From positions 4,898,001 through 4,962,000 of the forward strand of contig JAETXT010000007.1 of NCBI GenBank assembly GCA_019188255.1: 64,000 bases of DNA. The letters are read 5' to 3'. Made by a program: the position numbers and the translations under genes. Position 1 is the first letter of the stretch. Every line of letters begins with the position of its first letter. This DNA comes from Verticillium longisporum (lineage: Eukaryota > Ascomycota > Sordariomycetes > Glomerellales > Plectosphaerellaceae). Under the pieces are notes generated by a model. The model was not told where the DNA came from and searched no databases. It worked only from the letters and a program-made list of their open reading frames with translations. Positions 1 through 10,205 of the stretch are shown in pieces.

Positions 1-251
1 GAGGCGGGGAAGGTGATGCGGCAGGGGTCGGAGGTCACCGAGTCGGGCGCCGTGGCGAGGTAGGCGAGGACGTCGGCGGCGGGGGTGGGGATGCTGGACA
101 CGATGTCGATGGCCGCGGAGAGGCACTCGGCCGAGGGGGTCGAGTCCTGGCGACGGAAGAAGGCCAGCGAGCGGGCGTGGATGTTGGTGGTGGGCGCCGT
201 GGCCGCGGCGAGGGCAGCCGCGGAGGCGATGAGGAGGATGGAGGACTGCAT
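1..251 (-). CDS. Secreted protein, 5' part only (runs off the window edge)
   Basis: The first 83 codons of a gene whose 3' end lies outside the window. The ATG at 249-251 is followed by a clear signal peptide (MQSSILLIASAAALAAATA), then a short pro-like stretch ending in Arg-Arg-Gln (FFRRQDS), which resembles a Kex2 processing site. The mature part begins with a Cys-containing helix (SAECLSAAIDIVSSIPTPA) and continues to a second Cys (SDPCRITFP) just before the edge. This layout is common in small fungal secreted proteins of the DUF7735 or 'infection-structure specific protein' type. I recognise the style rather than a firm family. Upstream there is a normal intergenic region and no second start that would lengthen the protein in frame. 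The function is unknown; export is inferred from the signal peptide. Confidence 0.6.
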   Translation of the reverse strand, partial: MQSSILLIASAAALAAATAPTTNIHARSLAFFRRQDSTPSAECLSAAIDIVSSIPTPAADVLAYLATAPDSVTSDPCRITFPA

Positions 252-592
252 TTTGATGGTGCGAACGTTGCGACGTGAGACTGAGCAAGTCGTTTGTGGA
301 TTGGATATATGGACGAGTGAAGGTACCGGGTGAAATGTCCGATATGAGGAACGTTGCTCTCTGCGCAACACCACGTCCCAGGCACGGGAGGTCTGCCCTT
401 TTCAACCCCTTCATCCTGATCCTTCGATGAGCTAGGCCCCCTGCCACGTTCAGCCCAGGCTCCAGAATCCAGGCGACAACGGCTTCAAGCGAGAAACGCC
501 GGACATGGGGGGTTCCACATCGGGAGATTAAGGCCGGTCACTCCAGTCACGGCGACAGCGAGGTCTGTGATCCCCACAAAGCCTCTGACTGC
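252..592. other. Intergenic, upstream of the secreted-protein gene
   Basis: Presumed promoter and 5' UTR of the gene reading leftwards. No other gene or structured element is seen. It ends at the left border of a small inverted-repeat element. Confidence 0.5.
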
Positions 593-871
593 CAAGCGGG
601 TTGCAAAAAAAATGAGACGTACCAGATCCCTCCCCCATAACCATTCCTACTACCCAGCTATTCAGCTATACATTTCTACAACGACTCCAGAGCTTCAGTC
701 TAGGCGAAAAGCCTTTCTTTAAAATAGTGTACATTATACTGATCTATAAACTCAATAGTCACTATAATTCTAGATCTAGTAGGTGTCTCGTAGTAGTGTT
801 GTGCAGTTATTCTAGGTAGAGGGGCTAGGGTGAAGCATTCAGTACGTCTCATTTTTTTTGCAACCCGCTTG
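593..871. mobile_element. MITE-like non-autonomous DNA transposon (279 bp)
   Basis: Two perfect 30-bp terminal inverted repeats bound the element: 593-622 and 842-871, each beginning CAAGCGGGTTGC from the outside and containing a run of eight A (or T). The interior is AT-rich and non-coding. The flanks carry a 5-bp direct repeat, ACTGC, at 588-592 and 872-876, which looks like a target-site duplication. Perfect termini suggest a fairly recent insertion. No transposase with matching ends is present in this window; the pogo-type element at 18189-20046 has quite different ends. A 5-bp duplication does not fit the TA target of pogo/Fot elements, so the superfamily is open. Confidence 0.8.
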
Positions 872-2858
872 ACTGCACAGCCCTTACGTCGAGCTTGTCC
901 CTGACCGGGGCACAGGGTCTGACGACCAAGACATGGGGCTGGCCGATGCTCTTAGCCTAGGCATAAACATTGCACTAGAGGCTAGGTAGGGCGTTCTGCC
1001 AGACCTGTCCGTCTCTAGCGGCTGCTATGCTCGCCTTCTCTCTCCACATCGGGCAAGGCAGCAGCAAGGTTGGCACGAAGTGGTTCTCTCGTCCACAGCT
1101 TGCCTTCGTAGAACGCCTCGAGGATTCCTTTCAGCACGTCGAATGAGTCGCGCGTGCAACTGATCGACATTCTGGACAAGGGATAACCCATCTTGAGACA
1201 TGGTGGCGTCCATGCCTCAAAGCTGGGAGAAATATTCATAGCGTCTCGCACACGACGAAGGCCATGCGGCTGACGAACGGCCTTCCTCTGGCGCCAGGCT
1301 AAGGGCGTAAGCCAATTTCACAGAAAAGAGACGGGGACGGCCGAGCGGCATAGCGTCCGCCTGCTGCAGTCCCCCTGGTTCTCCACCTAGTCCTCGCTTA
1401 CCTATCACGAGCACTGCAGTCCTGCACTCTGGAGCGGCCCATCTGGTGCCCGCAACTGATCTGCCGTTGGGTTATGCGTGGCGGCGCAGACATCAGATGA
1501 GGGGTTGAAGGATGCGTTGTCGTCGCGTCGCGTCAGGGGCGGAGGCAAATTGCAGTGGATGGTCAGCTTTGGCAGCCCGACGGCTCGGAATGCCAAGAAC
1601 GGGAGAGTGACAGACTTCAATGTGCCGGCATTGCGATGAAGGCGCAGCAGTTGGTTCCTACGAGCAGACACCTACACTGCCGACTGCGGCCATGTGGCGC
1701 GAAACGTGGACGATGACAGTTCAAATGGGTGCACCGCTTCACAATTTTAGAAATTAATCACTACGGACGTGGAATCTCGGCCCATGGCGCCGAATTCGTT
1801 GGGCTAAGCGTCTTGCTGCGCCCACCGTTGGTCCATGTGCCGATGGGTACTTTGGGGGCTCTGGGGTCACTGTATTCAACCAGGGCTCCGATCGATGTGG
1901 AGTGATTTCAGTGTCAATGGAGCGCCAGTTCAGGTATCTCGGACACCACATGGCTTTGAAATGATCGATGGTTTGTTGTTGACTTGGCGTGGTTTCATAT
2001 GAATGCTGTGACGCTAGTTACCAATGGCCTCATAATGACCCTATGAGGCAATCATATCCTTTATAAAGTCTTGGGCTGGACGTGTTGGATGTCCTAACGA
2101 CTGCGTCGATTCTCTGTGGAGGATTCAAGGCGATGTTGGACTTCTGGACCGCATTCAAAGTTGTAGCTATTGAGCCCTTCACAAGGGCTTAACATCAGAA
2201 GTCTAGCTGTGCTGGATCATATGGGCAAAGTGACACCCAAAGATAACACAGACAGATGTTTCACGTCAAAAGGCCTAGATTGAGTGCCATGCGGAGGAAT
2301 ACAATGATCAGTTCGGTCGCTGAGGGACAACCACCAGCGATACCAGGTCCGTAACGAGTTGGCAAAGTGTAGGGTTTATGACAGACAATGAGAAACTTGG
2401 CCCTCCGCATTCGCGCCAAAGTATTGGGAAACCCAGTGGGAAAAAACCAATACCGAGGGGTATATACATATCAGCATCGCAACCGGCAGTATCTACTGCA
2501 TGTTCTCAAAACGCGAAAGCCCGTCCAAGTTTGGGTGGCCATCAAAGCAAAAAAAAAAAAAAGGAAAGAGAAAAAGCCTTGGCGCAATAACAAAAAACGG
2601 CCCAAAAACGCAAAAGGATTTCTCCTTTGGCCGTGTGCCGACGTCGAACCCCTGAGCCCCTCCACGCGCCTTCCTGACCTGCGCGCCCTGATTTGGTCTT
2701 CCCTGAGGGCCTGACCTTACGGGTATTTCTTAGGCTTTTACCACCACACCATGCGTCACGGTATGGTGGTTGTTGCTAAGGAAGACCGGCGCCCTGTATA
2801 AGTACCCTTGGTTGGTCGGGCAACGCAGAGAAGGAACAGCAGTCACCATGTTGCTGCC
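872..2858. other. Gene-free stretch
   Basis: Only short, overlapping, non-conserved reading frames on both strands. 1700-2350 is visibly richer in A/T than the gene bodies. An A-rich tract lies near 2549-2575. No RNA gene or repeat pair was found. The right end holds the 3' flank of the methionine aminopeptidase gene. Confidence 0.5.
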
Positions 2859-4460
2859 TTAGTAGTCGTCCCCACGACTGAGGACCTCCTTATGTATCTC
2901 ACGCAGGACAACGGTCTAGGGTACTGATCAGTTGCGCGTTGCCTTCATTACAACCTGGAAGCTTACATGTTCAAACTGCGCCGAGTATGATCCCTCGATA
3001 TCTTTCAATGGAGCATAGGACTCAACGATGCCATTTGAGACAAGGCAATTCATCTGTAACTGTCAGCATTGTTGATCAATGTTCCCAGATGAAGAGAGAC
3101 GAACACCGGCCAGATATTTTTCTTGCCCAAGTCGATCAAGATATCGACGGCAGAAGACGATTGTACCAAAGTTCTCGCGGATCGTCTTGTGCAGTCGTTT
3201 GGCAGATGCGAGGGGCAACTGTCCAGCCAACGGCGCGTTGCTTTGCAAACCATACCCGTAGACACCGACCTGATTATGAGTTAGACAGTTATTTCGCCCC
3301 AATGAGGAGAGGGAGGCTCACATCATCGCGAAGATAGGCACGACCTGTGGATCCGAAAGTTTCAATGGCAAAAACCTCACCCGCCTCCATCTTCGTCTGA
3401 TCCGAATTGCGGATGAATGGAATCGATTTGCCGCCGTGGATCTGGTAGTGCTTGATGTTGTGGGCGCAGATGTTTTTCACCGGCTTGACGGGGAATGTCT
3501 TGCCCCTTATCTCGACTTCATAGCTCTCCATTGTCTCGTGAATGGCAGCGCTTACATCGCAGATACGTACGTCGATCCCCGTGGCTTTAACGCCCTCGTT
3601 CGTCGCCTCCTTGACGGCCGCCAGGAGGTTATCGTATGTGGGGTCGAATGCCATGGTGAATGCGCTATCAACGATCCAGCCGTTTAGGTGTACACCGAAA
3701 TCGACCTTCATGACATCCTGCTCCTGCAGTACGACAGCCTTCTGTCCGGGGTTTGGAGTGTAGTGTGCCGTCTGGTGATTGAGGCACAGACCCGTAGGGA
3801 AGCCCATGCCTGAACGCAGACCATCGCCCACTCCAAGCCCAGAGTTGCCGAGGAGAGAACGAACACTGGCTTCAATACCCTCGGCAATACTGAGGAGGTC
3901 TTGACCAGGACGCACAGTATCGTGGACCCATTTGCGCGCCTGACGGTGGACCTCGGCCGCTTTCCGATAGTTGCGGAAGAACTCGTTATCCTGCGCCTCC
4001 TGTACGTCGTTGTAATGTGATTCAGCCACGGCTGAGGGAGCCCTGGTGTAGCTCTGGATCTCACCTTCGGGGTAATCCGCCGTAGGAAAGAGATCGCTGA
4101 GAGGGATACGAGGTGGCGACGTCTGCTGGCCGTGCGCCGCAGCAGACCTCTTCTTCTTCTTCTTGGTCTTCTTCCGCCTCTTCTTGCATAATTCGGTTTC
4201 ATTCGACGGAACATCAGTGTTCAATTGCGCCAGGGGTCGTAAGGCAGCGTCGTCGTCGCTGTCGTCGTCGCCGCCGCCACTGTCGAAGGCGCCGTCCCCA
4301 TCACGAGCGGTGTGAGCGCCTCGCGGAAGACCACCGGCCTGAGGGATTTTGTTCGAATCTGGTGCATCTTCTGATAGAGTCAGCGTGTCTCCTGGCCGGG
4401 GTGACTTGATAGGGGCATACTGTAATCACGACGGTCGTCTTCTGATGTCTTGGACCCCAT
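2859..4460 (-). CDS. Methionine aminopeptidase 2 (MetAP2), five exons
   Basis: Removes the initiator Met from nascent proteins at the ribosome; a cytosolic dinuclear metalloprotease. Model: 4421-4460, 3322-4370, 3105-3269, 2967-3053, 2859-2915, giving 465 aa. The N-terminus has a Gly/Asp-rich stretch and a poly-Lys block ([12 protein letters not shown]), the usual MetAP2 basic extension. The metal ligands are visible: Asp pair in [16 protein letters not shown], His in [12 protein letters not shown], Glu in AIETFGSTG, and Glu in SAQFEH. The last exon ends SRGDDY, the MetAP2 signature tail. Introns are 50-52 nt; the first has a good CTGAC branch site. The start was chosen because the long exon has no in-frame ATG, whereas splicing to 4460 gives Met and keeps frame. 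The motif around the His is CAHN rather than the usual GHS/GHN. Many filamentous ascomycetes have two MetAP2 paralogues; this may be the more diverged one. Confidence 0.88.
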
Positions 4461-6541
4461 CGCAACATCGGCAGGTTGAAAGTAGGTATTGCGAGAAGAT
4501 GTCTAGTGCTGGAAAACGAGAAAACCCAGAAACAAGAATCGACGGGGACCATACGGATATGAGGAACCGTGCCGACAAGATCTTCCCGCCACGGCATTCC
4601 GTTGGGAAAGGGGTGGCCGGGCTACCCCGCTTCATCGGCTCCGATTGTCACCTCCGGTTCGACTTCCCCGGGATGCCATATCCGGATGGCGGCAGGAATT
4701 GCCCATTAATTACGTATTTTTGACAACTTGCGAAAGGGTAGGGGACATCCACCCGACACGAGCACGTCTACGCGAAGCACGCGCGCGAAGGAGCACAACA
4801 GCCAGTCACAGGATGGCTGTTCGGACGTTGGATTTTCTAGCTAGGTAGCCTAGGTAGTCAATGGGGCCACTAATTTCACACGCGGTTCTCATCCACAGGC
4901 GAAAGACAAAAGTGCGAAGCGCCAAGATGTACATGCTGGATAGAAGCCTGATTGTATCTCTTAAAAAGCGCACGCCTAAAGGATCGGATTGTGATTCGAG
5001 GTCCTTGATAGCTGACGACGGACCGTACGGCATTTACGAGATGAATATTCCTTAACACATGCTCAGGTTCAGATTGTTATTACTGCTCAGTTGCTATGGC
5101 ATAGAAAAAAACAGTTACAGGCATGCAAGTCGCCTTGAAATGACCAAGCCCGGTTTCAGCAGCCGCTCCAGGTCGAGGCTCATTACTCCAAGAAATTATA
5201 TGGCTGCGATGGGCTTAATAAATATTTACTATTCGTGATGCGGGCATGCTGATCTAAACACGGGCTGGGGTAAAGGTGCAGCTGAGTCGAGGCCAAAGTA
5301 GAATCTCTGGTAGGCAAATTTTGAGTGTAAGTCATCTGACGGAATTCATGTTAGAAGCGGCCGCACAATACGAGAGCGCAAGCGTATTGAAGTGTTCTTG
5401 GGCCAACATGGCAATAGCAGCGGTTACTGTGAGTTTCGGAAACGTGCTGGAGACGACATTCGCGTATGTACTTATGGTAGTGGGTGCTGACGGATATATA
5501 TGTCCAACGGCTCATAGAACTTACTGCTCGTCGAGATTCTGCCTGTATATGAGTTTCCATTCCAACTCCAGCCTTAGTGACAGTTGATGACCTACATGAG
5601 AGGTAAGTCTTTGGCTTTCCTCACGATACCATGTCTTGGCCATGGATACGGAGAAGATAGCATTCTCTTGTACCATACAAGGCCTAGAGTTTTCTTCTAC
5701 TTATGTTCACCTACTAAAGCCCATCCGTGCCATGTTCTCACATCAGGTGAGAAGGGGTAACCCCTTTTATGACATCGATATGTACTTCCCGCGCTGAGTA
5801 TGAGTAGACGTAGTTTGAGATAGTTCAAGTACCACACTGGAGTGCGCCGACACAATTTGCCTTCGACTAGGTAAACCTTTATATCTAGTGCCCCACTATT
5901 GGCAATCAACATAAATGGTAAAGCACTGCGTATACTATCTACTTCTTACGGTGATTAAAGCATCATCGGCCAGAAGTGGCGAAGAAACCGAGGTCGAAAC
6001 GGGAGATGGACTGTTGCTATTGCTATCATAATCACGAAGAGGAAGAGCCGAGGCCGCCGAACTTGAACAATTGATCAAAGCAGCGCGGTCGATTTGAATG
6101 CCGGGCCGAACCTTCTGACAGAGGCAAGTACTGCTTCTTGAGACACACTACTGTGATGCCAGAGCAATCGAGAGTGCGCAGTCCTGGATCTTGAACACCA
6201 AGTCCTGGCCGTCAAGTCCTAACAGCCCCCAAGTCCGCCCCCAGAGCCGCCCCCAGACAGGGGAGCGGGTAGCAATGCGTCCAGGAAATTGTCTTCGTAT
6301 CGTCCTTCAATAAGGGCTGCATGTTCAATATCTGGTATATGAATAACACCGTAAGGTTAGTGTCAGCAACATGGTGGCCTCTGAGTGTTGGTCCAGAAAT
6401 ACATACACCATGCAATGTGACCTGTGCAGCTTTGAATTCCTACAGTGCAGCCTGGGCGGCCTTTAAATAACAAACACGACGCCATCGAAATGCTACCGCC
6501 TGTGCCATTTTCGACAAGCGTTGCTTCTGTGACAATCCGCC
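4461..6541. other. Gene-free stretch
   Basis: About 2 kb with only short frames in all six readings, more A/T-rich than the flanks from about 4860 to 6000. No tRNA, inverted-repeat element or conserved protein fragment was recognised. It must include the promoters of both neighbouring genes, which diverge from here. Confidence 0.45.
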
Positions 6542-7380
6542 ATGTCGACTCCCTCTAGCTTCCAGAAGCTTATGACCAAGGCGCGCCACATTGTGCCGTT
6601 TCTTCACCCATTGCCCATCTCGCCGCGCTTTGCCGAGGAGCAGGAAGCGTCGCCCCTCTACAGTCAACTCCCTGTAGAGGTGCGTCAAATGATCTGGCAG
6701 TCTTTCTTTGGCGAGAACCATGCCGTTCACATATATCTATCGCGCAAGAGAATCCGCGCCAAAGAATGCACCCAAGTCGACCTGGAAGACATGTCTACGT
6801 GGGGCCCTCACTACCGCGGGGTGTGCTCACAGCTAGGTACCAGAAGCCAATGTGACCACGTTTCCATTTTCTTGACGTGCAAGAAGATGTAGTATTTGAT
6901 ATACCCAGAACGAATTCCCTCGGCTAACGATTGACTAGTTATTTCGAATTGATATTTACTCTCTATCGCGGAACGTTGTTTGACTTTTCGCAATCGCCAC
7001 AAACTCTTCCACTATTGTACGATCGCCTGCCGACGACTCATGTTGCCTGTATTTCGCACGTCAACCTGACTTGGGATCTATATCGGACCTTGTACCTCGA
7101 CTCGAATAAGCCCGGAAAAGATGAAGTTCTCTGGCTTCGCATATGGGATGCTCTTGCTGCCATGGAAGGACTTACTTGGCTCAAGTTTGCTTTGAGGCTC
7201 AATCCAGCGGCGCAGGTGTGGGAACACGAATGGACGGAACGCGAGCCGCTGATCCTGAGTTCGATTAGAAAGGTTACGCGTCCCTCGTTCTTTGAAGTTA
7301 CGTTGCCTTTTCCTGCTGCTGCCTCAACAGAGGAAGAAACACTGCCCTGCACTATCATTCGTGGAGCCTACAAATGGTAG
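6542..7380 (+). CDS. DUF7730-like protein of unknown function
   Basis: Two exons, 6542-6888 and 6939-7380, joined across a 50-nt intron (GTAGTA...TGACTAG) to give 262 aa. Near residue 38 is the phrase SPLYSQLPVEVRQMIWQSFF, an F-box-like opening found in a very large family of fungal proteins annotated as DUF7730. The rest reads as an alpha/beta protein: a conserved-looking ISHVNLTW strand, then a helix (WLRIWDALAAMEGLTWLK) typical of the family. No catalytic motif is apparent. These proteins are abundant in Pezizomycotina and mostly uncharacterised; a role in ubiquitin ligase adaptation is sometimes inferred from the F-box-like start but is not shown by this sequence. Splicing was chosen because the reading frame closes exactly and the family similarity continues over the junction. 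Confidence 0.72.
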
Positions 7381-7788
7381 ATATGCTTTCACAACATCGG
7401 TCTTCCCTTCAGCTTGTAAACATCAAGCTGGGGGTTTCCTCTCTTCACACCCCTTTTCTCCTCTCCCTCGTCCCTATCGCCATCACCTCGTCCCCTGAGG
7501 AATGAACCATCTTCTCGGACCATACCACCGGACCTAATGAGCCCAGAGATGGATGAGAATAGGGCGATGGTATCTGAGAGCAAAGATTAGGAACAGGATA
7601 CGGCGAGCTAGGATTCAACAGCAAACTTTACCAGCATTCCAGTGAGGTCCGTCGTTTCCACGAGTAGTCGAAAGTTTTCGGCAGTTCTTCCAGCCTGGGC
7701 AATGCTTAAGTCCCGCCAGTGTCTACAAAGCAGACTGCTTTCCCGTCGAGCTCGGTGCCGCCTCCTGACTGATAGTTTCTTTTCCCAG
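7381..7788. other. Intergenic
   Basis: No gene seen. A pyrimidine-rich tract ending in CAG at 7779-7788 looks like a surviving 3' splice site of the broken oxidoreductase gene that follows. The expected upstream exon, which would encode the N-terminal GroES-like part, was not found here. Confidence 0.4.
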
Positions 7789-8491
7789 AACACCAGGCGT
7801 GGACTTGAGCGGCCGTGTCGTCGCTGTCGGTTGCAAGGTCGTCGACATCGGCCCTGGGGAGGGTGTGTTTGGCCGCCTGAGTCCAGTGAAGCCGGGATCC
7901 CTTGCCGAGTACGTGATCGCGCCCTACGAGGGTATCGTCGTGTTGCCGGTGAGCATTTCCCCGTGGTAGGCGGGTGCCGCTGGGACGTCCTCTCTCGTAG
8001 CGAACCAGAGCATCGCGCCAGATTTCCAGGCCGCCGACAAGGTTTTCATCAATGGCGGGTCTGGCGGTGTCGAGTCCTTTGCGATTCAGGTGGCTAAGGC
8101 CCTCGACTGCCACGTCACTGTCACCTGCTCGACAGACAAAATTGGGTTGTGCCAGAGCCTTGGAGCTGACGAGGTCATCGATTACAAGAAGGTCGACGTC
8201 ATGAATGCGCTGTATCAGCAGGGTAGAGTATTTGCCCACGTCGTGGGAAAAACGCTTCCGTCGTCCATGGGTGGCGAAGAGCACAGGTGGAAGCCGCTCG
8301 TCCTGGAGAACTCGCATGCCGACCTTACGCAGATAGCGAGGTGGATGGAGGAGGGCAAACCCGAGACGATGATAGATCAAACGTTTGCGTTGGACGAGGT
8401 TCCAGAAGCCTTCAAAAGGCTTAAGAAGGGGTCTTTGACAGGCAAAGTGCTGACACAGCGTCAGAGGCGGATCGATCGCCAGACGGTGTGA
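7789..8491 (+). pseudogene. Zinc-type alcohol dehydrogenase / quinone oxidoreductase, degraded
   Basis: One reading frame from 7789 to 8491 encodes recognisable medium-chain dehydrogenase/reductase sequence: DLSGRVVAVG, then the Rossmann motif NGGSGGVESFAIQVAKAL, then LGADEVIDYKK, and the C-terminal WMEEGK...VPEAFKRLKKG. Three defects are visible. The first ~75 residues of the family are absent. A TAG stop at 7967-7969 interrupts the frame just before the cofactor domain. About 65 residues are missing between GRVF and the SSMGGEEHRWKPL region. In this family NADPH would bind at the GGSGGV loop and the enzyme would reduce quinones or enones. Loss of the N-terminal catalytic domain argues strongly for a pseudogene rather than a sequencing slip. 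A fragment from 8090 could in principle still be translated. Confidence 0.8.
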
Positions 8492-9134
8492 GATTGCTTG
8501 CCGCTTCATAGCCATCAGGGCTGGGTCAGTTAGCCGATGTGGTTTCTGAAGCCTTTGGAAACGGACTGCCCGGCTGGTTTCTCGAGTACAGCGACAGTTG
8601 GGAGGCAAGGCTGATGAGAGGCTTCAACAGAGAGCTGTTTATGGAAAGCCTTTCGTTTGTAACCTCATGCACATGCCAACAATTCATAGACCGCCTGATA
8701 CTCGGCTCCCCAGGGTCTTTCGCAAGGTTCGCTTTTGGCTACTCACCCATTGATCAGCCAGGATGACGATATCACCCTGCAACTGCAGTCACTACTGTGC
8801 CCTTGTTTGAAGATTCATTCTTCATCCAGACGTCGCTGGGAACACGATCACCCTCAGGAGTCTCCTCTACATGCCACGGTATTCCCGACTTGCCACAATA
8901 TCGCATCCGCGGTGAACATCAAAGAGATTGCAATCACACCAATGACGACAGCACAGGAACATAAGAGTATCAAGGGTCCAAAGCGCGATCTGAAATAGAA
9001 AGATGGATACAGCCGCCAAGGCCAGCGATCAATCACACCAGCGGCAAACTTGCAAAATTCCAAGCAACAAGAACCACAAGATGACGCACAATAATATCAA
9101 CCTCGCAAAGAAAAAAAAAAAAAAAAAAAGACCA
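8492..9134. other. Intergenic with an A-tract
   Basis: No gene recognised. An almost pure A run occupies about 9111-9129. It lies just beyond the 3' end of the small gene reading leftwards, so on that gene's strand it is a T-run in the 3' flank. Confidence 0.45.
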
Positions 9135-9455
9135 CTAGCAACAGGCCTTGTGGAAGCGACAGCTCCCATGGCAGCAGTCAAAGCCGCATGACAACCCCCC
9201 GCCACGAAGGCCGAGCACGGGCTCCGCCTCTGGCCGCGGCTCAAGCGTCTGTTCCGGCCATCTGTCAGTAAAGGCACGCAGCAAGTCAGGCCCCAGAGGC
9301 GAGGCCTCGGGAGGGTTGGGTCTCTTGTGATCAGGAGAGGCTATTCCTACCGGCTGTCTCGTCACGACGGGCCCGCTGTCCAGCGTCTTCTGCGACGCCA
9401 GGTCAACGACGGCCTGCATGGGCGCTTGCTTCGAGGGTTCAGCGGTAGTCGGCAT
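9135..9455 (-). CDS. Small protein with Cys-rich C-terminal tail (106 aa)
   Basis: Starts at the ATG at 9453-9455 (MPTTAEPSKQAPMQ); longer readings would need non-ATG starts. It has no signal peptide and no membrane segment. The middle is Pro-rich and probably disordered. The last 25 residues are LRGGG followed by a compact cluster of six Cys (SCGFDCCHGSCRFHKACC). Fungal genomes contain many short proteins ending in a Gly-rich turn plus a CC-containing tail; such tails are often suggested to be palmitoylated or metal-binding, but that is inference here. It is a single exon between an A-tract and a normal upstream region. Function unknown. The abrupt, ordered Cys tail is the main reason to think it is a real gene. 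Confidence 0.5.
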   Translation of the reverse strand: MPTTAEPSKQAPMQAVVDLASQKTLDSGPVVTRQPVGIASPDHKRPNPPEASPLGPDLLRAFTDRWPEQTLEPRPEAEPVLGLRGGGLSCGFDCCHGSCRFHKACC

Positions 9456-10205
9456 TTTGAAGGACGTTCGGTGCGGAAATTCACGATCGAAGCCTAGGAG
9501 AAGAAAAGACGGGAAAGAGAAATGCCAAGAGTTGGAGGTCGTTGGTCGTAATTGATCTTGGCGCTCAAGGTTCACGGTGTTCGCGTCTCAAGATGGGACT
9601 GGATTGAGTAGACATTGATCGAGAAGGCGGTGTCCTCATTTGTTTATCATGTCCTCACCCACCCACCCCCCTGGCAGCCCCTGCGCCCTCACTCACTGAG
9701 CCGGACGAGCCCCCTGTTTGAAGAGAGTCAATTGAGCACAGATCAGGCTGCCTCCGAGCCCGAGCTGAGCTGAGCTGCATGGCGCCTCGTCAACCAGTGC
9801 TGGCGCACGAACAGAGTGGCTTGAGTGGGTGGGCGGCTTATCGCGTGGATAGCGGTACTTGTCAGTTGGTTGTGATGCGACCAGGGGTCGGTGACACCTA
9901 GCTGAGGCACAATCCCCCCCCGGCCTGCTCATGCTCAGCCTCGATCTATTATAGTAGTCACATTCGTGGCAGTCCATGCGACGGGGAGCCGCGGTAGGAC
10001 GTCGCTGGTGCCAGACAGCGAGAAGAATGCCTCGCTTCGAACGAGGGACACGCCAGCAATGCCAGATCACAGAACAGACACTTCGTTCATTGCTAAGTAC
10101 GCATCATCATTACCATCAACGCCGCGGGAGCTCTTGAAACGTTGGCATGACATCTAGGCCTTTTGTAGTCCCAACCCAGTACCACCTCCCAACCAATGCA
10201 CTCGT
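9456..10205. other. Intergenic
   Basis: Promoter side of the small Cys-tailed gene and 3' flank of the coatomer gene. Only short frames; nothing else seen. Confidence 0.45.

Noticed and set aside
2378..2714. Lys-rich 108-codon frame across the A-tract
   Set aside because: The Lys run is just the A-tract being translated; there is no conservation beyond it.
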